A DNA stretch of 6,500 bases, taken from JAGOEF01 sp029564465 (GTDB lineage Bacteria > Bacteroidota > Bacteroidia > Bacteroidales > ML635J-15). Location: the NCBI GenBank assembly GCA_029564465.1, contig JAKQPY010000276.1, forward strand, positions 1 through 6,500, given 5' to 3'. A program made the translations under genes and the position numbers. This document shows positions 1 through 6,074 of this stretch, one piece after another (the first letter of the stretch is position 1; each line of letters starts with the position of its first letter). The notes under the pieces are model-generated. The model worked only from the letters and a program-made list of their open reading frames with translations, was not told the DNA's origin and made no database searches.

Positions 1-151
1 CGGTAATTATTTCGTCGGCACCCTGCTTTTGTGCAAACGAAGCTATGCGTGCTGCTGTTTCGGTTTCATGACCCGATAATTCAGGCATGGCGCGCAGTTG
101 TTTGCGCAAACCTGTGGCAAGTTGAATTATTTTAGTGGGAATGTTGCGCAT
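1..151 (-). CDS. M20-family amidohydrolase/peptidase, N-terminal 50 residues (cut by window edge)
   Basis: The minus strand reads from an ATG at 151-149 through 50 codons without a stop and leaves the window. The visible peptide contains L-R-K-Q-L-R-A-M-P-E-L-S-G-H-E-T at about residues 15-30, then T-A-A-R-I-A and G-A-D-E-I-I. This matches the opening of M20D amidohydrolases (hippurate hydrolase or N-acyl-amino-acid deacylase type), which begin with a helix ending in H-x-x-P-E-L-S-x-x-E followed by T-A-x-x-I. The usual His before the proline region is replaced here by Ala-Met, but the P-E-L-S-G-x-E core is intact. The metal-binding residues would lie outside the window, so activity cannot be judged. 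An in-frame TGA upstream of the ATG supports this start. No signal peptide is seen, so a cytoplasmic enzyme is likely. The gene lies 70 bases downstream of the 195-residue gene on the same strand and could be co-transcribed with it; I found no convincing promoter in that gap. Confidence 0.75.
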   Translation of the reverse strand, partial: MRNIPTKIIQLATGLRKQLRAMPELSGHETETAARIASFAQKQGADEIIT

Positions 152-221
152 AATTGATAATTGAACCCATAATAGTCAGTTTGTGTTTTCGTTATACCAG
201 TATATGTACGAAGTTTAAACA

Positions 222-809
222 TTATTCTTTCCATGTTAGCTTTGCCAGATATTCTTGTTGTTCATGGGTTTGATATTGTTCTTTAAACTCTTTTATCCAA
301 TCATCAAAACTAGCCTTATCACAAGGTTGGTAATATTTTTCTAAAAGCAACATATCAAATTCAAAACTATGAACACTGTCGTGTATGGCATCAAATATTT
401 CTGACGAAGGATAATATACATTTTTTGTATCCTGAAGCATCCCTGTTTTAAGTATCGGGTAAAAATATTCAACCGGTTCACCTGTCAAAAGTAAACATTC
501 CGAAGCATAAACCTTAAAGCTAAACTCATTTGGAAACTTTTCTGAAAATTGTTTGTAAATAGTGGCTTTCAACGTATAATCATCTCCTCCCAATCCCAAA
601 TATTCCGACCCGTATTGAACCATTATTGCTCTGTTGATTAATGCTACAGTATCGGTGCTTAGTTTTTCTCGAGAAAGCACAAATATTCTGAATCCCGAAA
701 TTTTTTCATGCTCAAGCTTTTCTGAAAAAATAATATTTCGCAACAAGCTGGCTTGTTCGCTACTGCATTTTTCTGACCCTAGTTTTCCTAAATAATATTC
801 CAACGACAT
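222..809 (-). CDS. Hypothetical protein, 195 residues, AT-rich
   Basis: I do not recognise this protein. The frame is open from an ATG at 809-807 to a TAA at 224-222, with an in-frame TAA shortly upstream, so the start is well bounded. The product is soluble-looking and acidic, with no signal peptide, no membrane segment and no known catalytic motif. It appears mostly helical: many Lys/Glu/Phe/Tyr residues, a central stretch rich in aromatic residues (about 90-125) and a charged C-terminus with a Gln/Glu-rich helix. It contains four cysteines, not arranged as an obvious metal site. Base composition is visibly more AT-rich than the gatE/gatD block, with more A/T-ending codons, which may mean a different origin or weaker expression. 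The next gene on the strand, 70 bases on, is the M20 amidohydrolase; upstream is the divergent gatE operon. A helical immunity- or adaptor-like protein is possible, but nothing in the sequence shows it. Confidence 0.7.
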   Translation of the reverse strand: MSLEYYLGKLGSEKCSSEQASLLRNIIFSEKLEHEKISGFRIFVLSREKLSTDTVALINRAIMVQYGSEYLGLGGDDYTLKATIYKQFSEKFPNEFSFKVYASECLLLTGEPVEYFYPILKTGMLQDTKNVYYPSSEIFDAIHDSVHSFEFDMLLLEKYYQPCDKASFDDWIKEFKEQYQTHEQQEYLAKLTWKE

Positions 810-810
810 A

Positions 811-840
811 TAGAGTTTGCATTTGTGATATTAATCTCTA
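811..840 (-). repeat. Short inverted repeat in the leader of the 195-residue gene
   Basis: TAGAG at 811-815 pairs with CTCTA at 836-840, with two further A-T pairs possible if one base is bulged. In the minus-strand transcript the hairpin would end one base before the ATG at 809 and could hide the ribosome-binding region. The stem is only 5-7 pairs in AT-rich DNA and could be chance. Confidence 0.2.
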
Positions 841-933
841 AAAATAAATAAAATTTTGATGAAGTGGTCGATGTAAATAAACATTACAGAAGCAATCGAA
901 AATTTGTCATAAGAATTAATATATTTTACTAAA

Positions 934-971
934 CGGTTTAATTATATACGTTAAATAAACCGATAATTAAA
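934..971. repeat. Two overlapping inverted repeats in the gap upstream of gatE
   Basis: CGGTTTA at 934-940 is the exact inverse of TAAACCG at 956-962, with a 15-base spacer. Overlapping it, TTTAATTAT at 937-945 is the exact inverse of ATAATTAAA at 963-971, with a 17-base spacer. They share bases 937-940, and the right arm of the first lies in the spacer of the second, so only one hairpin could form at a time. The pair lies about 60 bases upstream of the gatE -33 element, outside the predicted transcript, so a DNA-level role such as a regulator binding site is more likely than an RNA switch. The surroundings are very AT-rich, and chance is a real alternative. Confidence 0.35.
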
Positions 972-1031
972 AAAATATAAATTCAGGTTTAAATTAATAA
1001 CTTTTTTAATGAAATATGTTCAAAAATAGCC

Positions 1032-1062
1032 TTGTATATATGGCAAAACAGAATTACATTTG
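1032..1062 (+). promoter_or_regulatory. Bacteroidota-type promoter for gatE-gatD-nudix
   Basis: TTG at 1032-1034 is followed after 20 bases by TACATTTG at 1055-1062. The second element fits the Bacteroidota -7 consensus TAnnTTTG exactly, and the spacing to the -33 TTG is within the known range. Transcription would start near 1068, giving a leader of about 35 bases before the ATG at 1103. The leader has no purine-rich Shine-Dalgarno site, as is usual in the phylum. No other promoter-like site is seen before gatD or the Nudix gene, so this one probably drives all three. Confidence 0.65.
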
Positions 1063-1102
1063 AGCCAAAATTTTAACAAGTTTACCGATAAACGGAATAT
1101 TC

Positions 1103-3082
1103 ATGAAAAAAGCGTTTGATCCCTACCAGAATTATCTGAAAACCCGTGAGAAGATAGGTTATACCGACCGCGAAAGCGCCACACAGGCCGATTACGACCG
1201 CATCGGTTTTATGTCGGGCCTCGAAGTGCACCAGCAGTTGAAAACAAAGAAAAAGCTGTTCTGCAATTGTCCTGCGGGAATATTTCACGACCACGACGAT
1301 TACGATGCCGAAGTGATTCGCCACATGAGGCCTACCCTCAGCGAACTCGGCGAGTACGACGGAACCGCCCTGATGGAGTTTAAAACGCGCAAAAACATTG
1401 TGTACCGCATCAACAACGAAAATGCCTGTACCTACGAGGTGGACGATACGCCACCCTTCTTAATCAACCGCGAAGCCCTCGATATTGCCTTTCAGATTAC
1501 CATGCTCTGCAAAATGAACCTCGTGGGTGAAGTGCATATCATTCGTAAGCAATACCTCGATGGAAGTATCCCCACAGGATTTCAGCGTACTGCCATTTTA
1601 GGTGTCGAAGGCGATATTCAACTGAAAAACAAAAAAGTACGACTGATTCAGTTGAGTATCGAAGAGGACTCATGCCGTGAGATTTCGGATATTGGTCACT
1701 GGAGAATTTACAAAACCGATCGCCTCGGTATGCCGCTCATTGAAACTGTTACCTATCCCGAGTTTAAAAACCCCGATGAGGTGAAAGAAGGCTGCGATGT
1801 GATTCGCTTTATCAACCGCAGTACGGGTAAAGTGCGTACCGGGATTGGTGCTTCGCGTCAGGATGTGAATGTGAGCTGCAAAGGTGGCACACGCATCGAA
1901 ATTAAGGGTGTTGCGCATACCAAATGGATTCCTGAACTTACCCATGTGGAAGCTTTCCGTCAGTGGGCCTTGCTCGCTATCCGCGAAGAATTGCTCAAAC
2001 GCTTTGCAAAACCCGAGGATTGGAAACCCGTTTCGGCACAGCTCGACTACGATGCCTTCGAGGTGACTTATCCGCCCATTAAAGAAGCCCGCGACCGTGG
2101 CGATAAACTCTATGCCGTGAAACTCCCGGGTTTTAAAGGCATTATGTCGCACTTTACACAGCCCACCAAAACCTTCGCCGACGAAATCAGCGACCGCCTG
2201 AAGGTGATTGCCTGCATCGAAAAACCGCACATGGTGCACACCGAAGATTTTAATCCGGTTATTACCGATGCCGACATGGAAATTATTGGTATGATGCTCA
2301 ACGCCAATATGGAAAAAGATGCCGTATTGGTTTTCTGGAGCCCCGAAGACGATGTTAAAACAGCTCTTGAAGTAATCGAAGAACGATGTCGCATGGCTTT
2401 TGCCGGTGTTCCCAACGAAACCCGCAAATCGTTCGAAGATGGCAGTACAATATTTGAGCGTGTGTTGCCCGGTGCCGACCGCATGTATCCTGATACCGAT
2501 TCGGCTCCCATTCCCATTGCAGCCTCACACCTCGAAGAGCTGGCTAAAGGCCTGCCCACCGATATTACCGAACTGATGGGCTTACTGCGTAAATGGGAAG
2601 TTCCCGACGAAATGCACATGTATCTGCTCAGTAAGAACCTTGTTCCCCTTATTGGTCGCATTGGTGATGAGCTCAAGGTAAGTCATCGCACAGTGGCCAT
2701 GATGATGGCAAAACGCCTGAAATACGTGGAAGGTCATTACACCCGGGCTGCCGATTTTAACTACAATCGTATTTACGACCTGATAAAATATGCCATTCAG
2801 AACAATCTCGAATGTCCGCTTATGCAACGCATGTTGCCGGTGGTGTACGAGCATCCTAATATGGATTTTCAGTCGGTGCTGACTACCATCAACTTCAAAA
2901 AGTACAGCCACGACGAAATATTCAGCCGTATCGAATTTGCTAACCGCAAGTTCGAAACCGAAGGTCGTAACAAGACTTTCGGCAACAGGGTAACATGGAT
3001 AATGGGTCAGTTGCGTCCTATGGCCGAAGGCAATATTGCGCTGCCTGCATTGCGCGAAGAAATCGAAAAACGAGTAAAGTAA
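1103..3082 (+). CDS. gatE: Glu-tRNA(Gln) amidotransferase subunit E (archaeal-type GatE)
   Basis: GatE is the GatB-like subunit of the GatDE amidotransferase. It binds misacylated Glu-tRNA(Gln), phosphorylates the glutamyl group with ATP and amidates it with ammonia from GatD, in the cytoplasm. The 659-residue product shows the GatB/GatE core: G-L-E-V-H-Q-Q-L then K-L-F-C-N-C at about 39-56, D-G-S-I-P-T-G-F-Q-R-T at 153-163, E-E-D-S at 187-190, R-L-G-M-P-L-I-E at 207-214, and G-I-G-A-S-R-Q-D-V-N-V-S with G-G-T-R-I-E-I-K-G-V at 247-270. The region of about 310-470 looks like the AspRS-like insertion that GatE has and GatB lacks, ending in P-G-A-D-R-M-Y-P-D-T-D (456-466). A helical and tail domain runs from about 475 to 659. 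About 35 residues precede the usual family start, giving a slightly longer protein than I expect for archaeal GatE. The ATG at 1103 fits the promoter and leader. No frameshift is seen. GatB is the main alternative, but the insertion and the adjacent gatD argue against it. Confidence 0.94.
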   Translation: MKKAFDPYQNYLKTREKIGYTDRESATQADYDRIGFMSGLEVHQQLKTKKKLFCNCPAGIFHDHDDYDAEVIRHMRPTLSELGEYDGTALMEFKTRKNIVYRINNENACTYEVDDTPPFLINREALDIAFQITMLCKMNLVGEVHIIRKQYLDGSIPTGFQRTAILGVEGDIQLKNKKVRLIQLSIEEDSCREISDIGHWRIYKTDRLGMPLIETVTYPEFKNPDEVKEGCDVIRFINRSTGKVRTGIGASRQDVNVSCKGGTRIEIKGVAHTKWIPELTHVEAFRQWALLAIREELLKRFAKPEDWKPVSAQLDYDAFEVTYPPIKEARDRGDKLYAVKLPGFKGIMSHFTQPTKTFADEISDRLKVIACIEKPHMVHTEDFNPVITDADMEIIGMMLNANMEKDAVLVFWSPEDDVKTALEVIEERCRMAFAGVPNETRKSFEDGSTIFERVLPGADRMYPDTDSAPIPIAASHLEELAKGLPTDITELMGLLRKWEVPDEMHMYLLSKNLVPLIGRIGDELKVSHRTVAMMMAKRLKYVEGHYTRAADFNYNRIYDLIKYAIQNNLECPLMQRMLPVVYEHPNMDFQSVLTTINFKKYSHDEIFSRIEFANRKFETEGRNKTFGNRVTWIMGQLRPMAEGNIALPALREEIEKRVK

Positions 3083-3112
3083 ACACAGTATTTATCAGAT
3101 AATTTCAAAAAA

Positions 3113-4501
3113 ATGAGTAATTCCGATCTGTTTCAGGGATATAAAGGCAAGGCTTTAGACGTATTGATGAAGTTTAATGTCAGGGTTTGGGGTCAAACCG
3201 AAATGGAAACCACCCGCGGTACTTTTACCGGCACCGTACTACCGCGTTCGATAAACGACGATGCCGAACACATTGTGATAAAGGTGATTACCGGATATAA
3301 CATCGGTGTCGACGTGAACACCATTATCAGCATGAAAGAAACCGGCTATAAGAAAGCCAACTATGCCATTCCCGAAAAACAGTTTCCCTACACCGAAGGG
3401 CTTCCCCACGTGAAACTGTTTGGTACCGGTGGTACTATTGCATCGCGTCTCGACTACCGCACCGGCGCCGTTATCCCTGCTTTTTCGCCCGGTGAACTCT
3501 ATGGTGCCGTGCCCGAACTGGCCGATATCTGTAACCTCGATACCGAGAAACTGTTTGCGGTTTTCAGCGAAAATATGGGACCCACCCAGTACATTGCCCT
3601 GGCCCATGCCATTCAGCGCGAAGTAGAAAACGGCATTCAGGGTATTGTTATTGGTCATGGTACCGACACGCTGCACCATACCGGCGCTGCCCTTACTTTT
3701 ATGTGCCAGAACCTGCCGGTTCCGGTGGTATTGGTTGGTTCGCAACGCTCAAGCGACCGCCCCAGTTCCGATGCTGCCCTCAACCTGATGCATGCCATGA
3801 AAACAGCTGGTACCGGCGACATTGCCGAAGTGCTGGTGTGTATGTTCGGACCTACTTCGGACGAATATGGATTTTTACATAAAGGAACCCGCGTTCGCAA
3901 AATGCACTCATCATACCGCTCTACATTCCGTACCATAGGCGATACTCCGGTGGCAACCGTTACCCGAAAGGGCGTAGTTCCCATCAAAAAATCATATAAC
4001 AAACGCCGCGACGACCGCAGCATGATTCTGAAACCCTACTACAGCGATAAGGTGACCATGTTGTATTATTACACGGGAATGAATCCTGATATTCTCGATG
4101 CAATGATTGACCTGGGCTACAAGGGTATCATCATTGTGGGCACCGGTCTGGGTCATGTCAACAAGGAACTTTATCCGGCCATTGTACGTGCTAAAGAAAA
4201 AGGCGTTCATATTTTCATGACCTTGCAGACCATTTGGGGATATGTGCAGATGTTTGTTTACGACACCGGCCGCGATATGATGTCGAAAGGTATTGTTCCG
4301 CTTGGCAATATGCTGCCCGAAGTTGCTTTCGTGAAACTATCATGGGTGCTGGGTCAGACCGAGGACCGTGACGAAGTTATCCGCCTGATGCTTACCCCGG
4401 TGAACGACGAAATCACCGAAAAGGAACCTTACAACGGATATCTGGTGTATCAGGGCGGCGTTCCCGAAGTGGAAGATTTTGTCAGAAAAGTACATAAATA
4501 G
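3113..4501 (+). CDS. gatD: Glu-tRNA(Gln) amidotransferase subunit D (GatD, asparaginase-like)
   Basis: GatD hydrolyses an amide donor (asparagine or glutamine) and passes ammonia to GatE. The 462-residue product has a GatD-type N-terminal beta domain (about 10-95, with G-T-V-L-P-R-S at 40-46), which plain L-asparaginases lack. A type I/II asparaginase fold follows. The nucleophile motif is G-T-G-G-T-I-A-S at 104-111 (likely Thr105), the second active-site motif is G-H-G-T-D-T at 181-186 (Thr184, Asp185), G-S-Q-R-S-S-D-R lies at 209-216, and the catalytic lysine is probably Lys263 in V-R-K-M-H-S-S. All expected catalytic residues are present. The C-terminal asparaginase domain (about 310-462) contains G-T-G-L-G-H-V at 343-349. 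There is no signal peptide, so it acts in the cytoplasm. It starts 30 bases after gatE with no terminator or promoter between, so the subunits are probably made together. An asparaginase mis-call is unlikely given the N-terminal domain and the partner gene. Confidence 0.95.
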   Translation: MSNSDLFQGYKGKALDVLMKFNVRVWGQTEMETTRGTFTGTVLPRSINDDAEHIVIKVITGYNIGVDVNTIISMKETGYKKANYAIPEKQFPYTEGLPHVKLFGTGGTIASRLDYRTGAVIPAFSPGELYGAVPELADICNLDTEKLFAVFSENMGPTQYIALAHAIQREVENGIQGIVIGHGTDTLHHTGAALTFMCQNLPVPVVLVGSQRSSDRPSSDAALNLMHAMKTAGTGDIAEVLVCMFGPTSDEYGFLHKGTRVRKMHSSYRSTFRTIGDTPVATVTRKGVVPIKKSYNKRRDDRSMILKPYYSDKVTMLYYYTGMNPDILDAMIDLGYKGIIIVGTGLGHVNKELYPAIVRAKEKGVHIFMTLQTIWGYVQMFVYDTGRDMMSKGIVPLGNMLPEVAFVKLSWVLGQTEDRDEVIRLMLTPVNDEITEKEPYNGYLVYQGGVPEVEDFVRKVHK

Positions 4502-4511
4502 TATCGCAGCC

Positions 4512-5150
4512 ATGGACTTCGACCGCTTCATCGACCGACTGAGGAGCGGAATCAGTTCGGAATTGCCCGGCAGGGCAGCCCACCGGCGTATGATGCCTGT
4601 GTTTCCGCAGGCCAATATCAGCTATTTCAGCGACAAACCATTGCGGCAGGCAGCCGTGCTAATCTGCCTTTTTCCGCTTGACGGGATTCCCCATACCGTG
4701 CTCATTGAGCGAACTCAGGATGCCGGACCCCACAGTGGTCAGATTGCTTTTCCCGGCGGCCGTTACGAAGAAAGCGACAGCGACCTGACAATCACTGCCT
4801 TGCGCGAAGCTTACGAAGAAGTTGCGATTGACCCGGACTGTCTTCAGGTTTTGGGCAACCTTAGCGCTATCAGCATTCCGGTAAGTGGATTTTCGGTGTT
4901 GCCTGTAATTGCATACACCCATGCGATGCCCGATTTTATTCCCGCTACCGATGAAGTGAAATCACTCATGGTATGTCCGGTCGAAGACTTGCTTAAAAGC
5001 AAAACATCGGGTAAAATTCGCGTCAGGGACTTCGAAATCGAAGCTCCCTATTACCTGGCCAACGGGCGAATCGTTTGGGGGGCAACGGCAATGCTGCTCA
5101 GCGAACTCGAGTGCGTGTTGTATCGTCTTACAGTGGAATCATTAAATTAG
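4512..5150 (+). CDS. Nudix hydrolase, NudL/YeaB-type CoA diphosphatase
   Basis: The 212-residue product has the CoA-pyrophosphatase signature: a hydrophobic strand, then V-L-I-E-R-T (63-68), G-P-H-S-G-Q-I-A-F-P-G-G (72-83) and the Nudix helix L-R-E-A-Y-E-E-V-A-I (97-106). The metal-binding Arg/Glu residues of R-E-x-x-E-E (98-103) are present. The E-E-V-A-I ending, where general Nudix boxes have a glycine, also occurs in E. coli NudL/YeaB and is typical of this branch. Such enzymes split CoA or acyl-CoA into 3'-phosphoadenosine phosphate and 4'-phosphopantetheine; the true substrate cannot be read from sequence. I chose the ATG at 4512, 10 bases after the gatD stop. A second in-frame ATG at 4479 would overlap gatD by 23 bases and add 11 residues (M-S-E-K-Y-I-N-S-I-A-A); it cannot be excluded. 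Tight spacing implies co-transcription with gatE-gatD. No signal peptide or membrane segment is apparent. Confidence 0.9.
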   Translation: MDFDRFIDRLRSGISSELPGRAAHRRMMPVFPQANISYFSDKPLRQAAVLICLFPLDGIPHTVLIERTQDAGPHSGQIAFPGGRYEESDSDLTITALREAYEEVAIDPDCLQVLGNLSAISIPVSGFSVLPVIAYTHAMPDFIPATDEVKSLMVCPVEDLLKSKTSGKIRVRDFEIEAPYYLANGRIVWGATAMLLSELECVLYRLTVESLN

Positions 5151-5171
5151 TTGTTGTAATATTCAGAAAAA

Positions 5172-5214
5172 CAGGCGCTTAGCTTTGATGAGCCAACTTA
5201 TAAACAATCGCCTG
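5172..5214. repeat. Inverted repeat downstream of the Nudix gene
   Basis: CAGGCG at 5172-5177 and CGCCTG at 5209-5214 form a perfect 6-base inverted repeat with a 31-base loop, starting 22 bases after the Nudix stop. It stands out in an AT-rich gap, but the loop is long and no T-run follows, so it is a poor match to an intrinsic terminator. It may be a weak 3' hairpin or chance. Confidence 0.3.
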
Positions 5215-5237
5215 ATATTAAAATGTTTTCTATGTTA

Positions 5238-5267
5238 TTGGAATACAGTAGCTATTAATTACTTTCG
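5238..5267 (+). promoter_or_regulatory. Probable Bacteroidota-type promoter for the NlpC/P60 gene
   Basis: TTG at 5238-5240 is followed after 19 bases by TACTTTCG at 5260-5267, one mismatch from the -7 consensus TAnnTTTG and continuing into GCAC. Transcription would start near 5273, about 25 bases before the ATG at 5298. A perfect TACATTTG at 5278-5285 lies just downstream, but no TTG lies at the right distance and its leader would be only a few bases. Confidence 0.5.
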
Positions 5268-5297
5268 CACATATCAATACATTTGATTTTACAGTTT

Positions 5298-6074
5298 ATG
5301 AAATACGGTTTTACCGAAATAGCAGTGGTTCCCTTACGTGCCACACCTTCCGAAGGCGGCGAAATGCTTAGTCAGGTGCTTTTTGGCGAATGCTTCGAAG
5401 TGCTTACAATCAGGAATAACTGGACGCGTATCCGTTTATTCCACGATGCCTATGAGGGATGGGTCGATACAAAAATCATTTCGTTTCTCGACGAAGAAGG
5501 CTATCAGAATATGTGCAACACAGCTGTTATGGTTGTTCAAAAGCCTTTTATCGAAGTGGAATCCGAATCCACAGGGCGTTTCTATCTTCCTGCAGGCGTT
5601 AGCCTTCCCGGTTGCGATGGTAAGGAATTCAAATTGGCAGACAAAGCTTTTTCCATCTGTTCCGAAAATAAACTGACAAACGAAATCAGCGATCCTGTCG
5701 AAATAGCAAGGCTCTACATGAACAGCCCCTATTTGTGGGGCGGACGTACCCCCTGGGGTATTGATTGCTCGGGATTGACACAAACGGTGTACCGGCAGCT
5801 GGGCATAGGCATACCCCGCGATGCCAACAAACAGGTTAATGCAGGTGAAACCGTGAATCTGCTGTATGAAGCGGAGCCCGGCGATCTGGCTTTTTTCGAC
5901 GATAAAAACGGAAATATTACCCATGTGGGAATGATTGCCGGAAACGCCAAAATTATTCATGCATCGGGCAAGGTACGTATCGATAACATCGACCATAACG
6001 GAATATACAATACTGAGCGAAAGTTATATACCCACAGCCTGAGGGTTATTAAACGAGTAAGGAAACCAAGCTAA
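5298..6074 (+). CDS. SH3-NlpC/P60 cysteine peptidase, YkfC-like (murein peptide recycling)
   Basis: The 258-residue product has N-terminal SH3-like repeats (roughly 1-125; V-P-L-R-A-T-P-S then L-F-G-E-C-F-E-V, and E-G-W-V-D at 53-57) and a C-terminal NlpC/P60 domain. The substrate-site motif Y-L-W-G-G-R-T-P-W-G-I precedes D-C-S-G-L with the nucleophile Cys157. The catalytic histidine is His209 in T-H-V-G-M, and the third polar residue is His221 in I-I-H-A-S-G. This set is complete and matches gamma-D-glutamyl-diamino-acid endopeptidases of the YkfC group, which cut murein peptides such as L-Ala-gamma-D-Glu-diaminopimelate. No signal peptide is present, so it should act in the cytoplasm on imported wall fragments rather than on the wall itself. 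The ATG at 5298 fits the promoter; a TTG at 5283 would add five residues, but the usual family start argues against it. Its TAA overlaps the stop codon of the convergent gene. Confidence 0.9.
   Translation: MKYGFTEIAVVPLRATPSEGGEMLSQVLFGECFEVLTIRNNWTRIRLFHDAYEGWVDTKIISFLDEEGYQNMCNTAVMVVQKPFIEVESESTGRFYLPAGVSLPGCDGKEFKLADKAFSICSENKLTNEISDPVEIARLYMNSPYLWGGRTPWGIDCSGLTQTVYRQLGIGIPRDANKQVNAGETVNLLYEAEPGDLAFFDDKNGNITHVGMIAGNAKIIHASGKVRIDNIDHNGIYNTERKLYTHSLRVIKRVRKPS

Noticed and set aside
213..220. GTTTAAAC palindrome just downstream of the 195-residue gene
   Set aside because: An isolated 8-base palindrome in AT-rich sequence, with no loop, T-run or second copy to suggest a terminator or operator.
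1670..2239. Long open frame on the minus strand inside gatE (with others at 2110-2676 and 2582-2911)
   Set aside because: They lie wholly opposite a strongly conserved gene, their products show no recognisable domain, and they reflect the codon pattern of the sense strand.
3239..3745. Open frames antisense to gatD (also 3655-4023)
   Set aside because: Shadows of the conserved GatD reading frame with no family resemblance.
5278..5285. Perfect TACATTTG as the promoter of the NlpC/P60 gene
   Set aside because: No TTG at the expected distance upstream, and transcription would start only a few bases before the ATG. The TTG-N19-TACTTTCG pair just upstream fits better.
5436..5996. Minus-strand open frame inside the NlpC/P60 gene
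   Set aside because: The opposite strand encodes a complete catalytic domain; the antisense product looks random.
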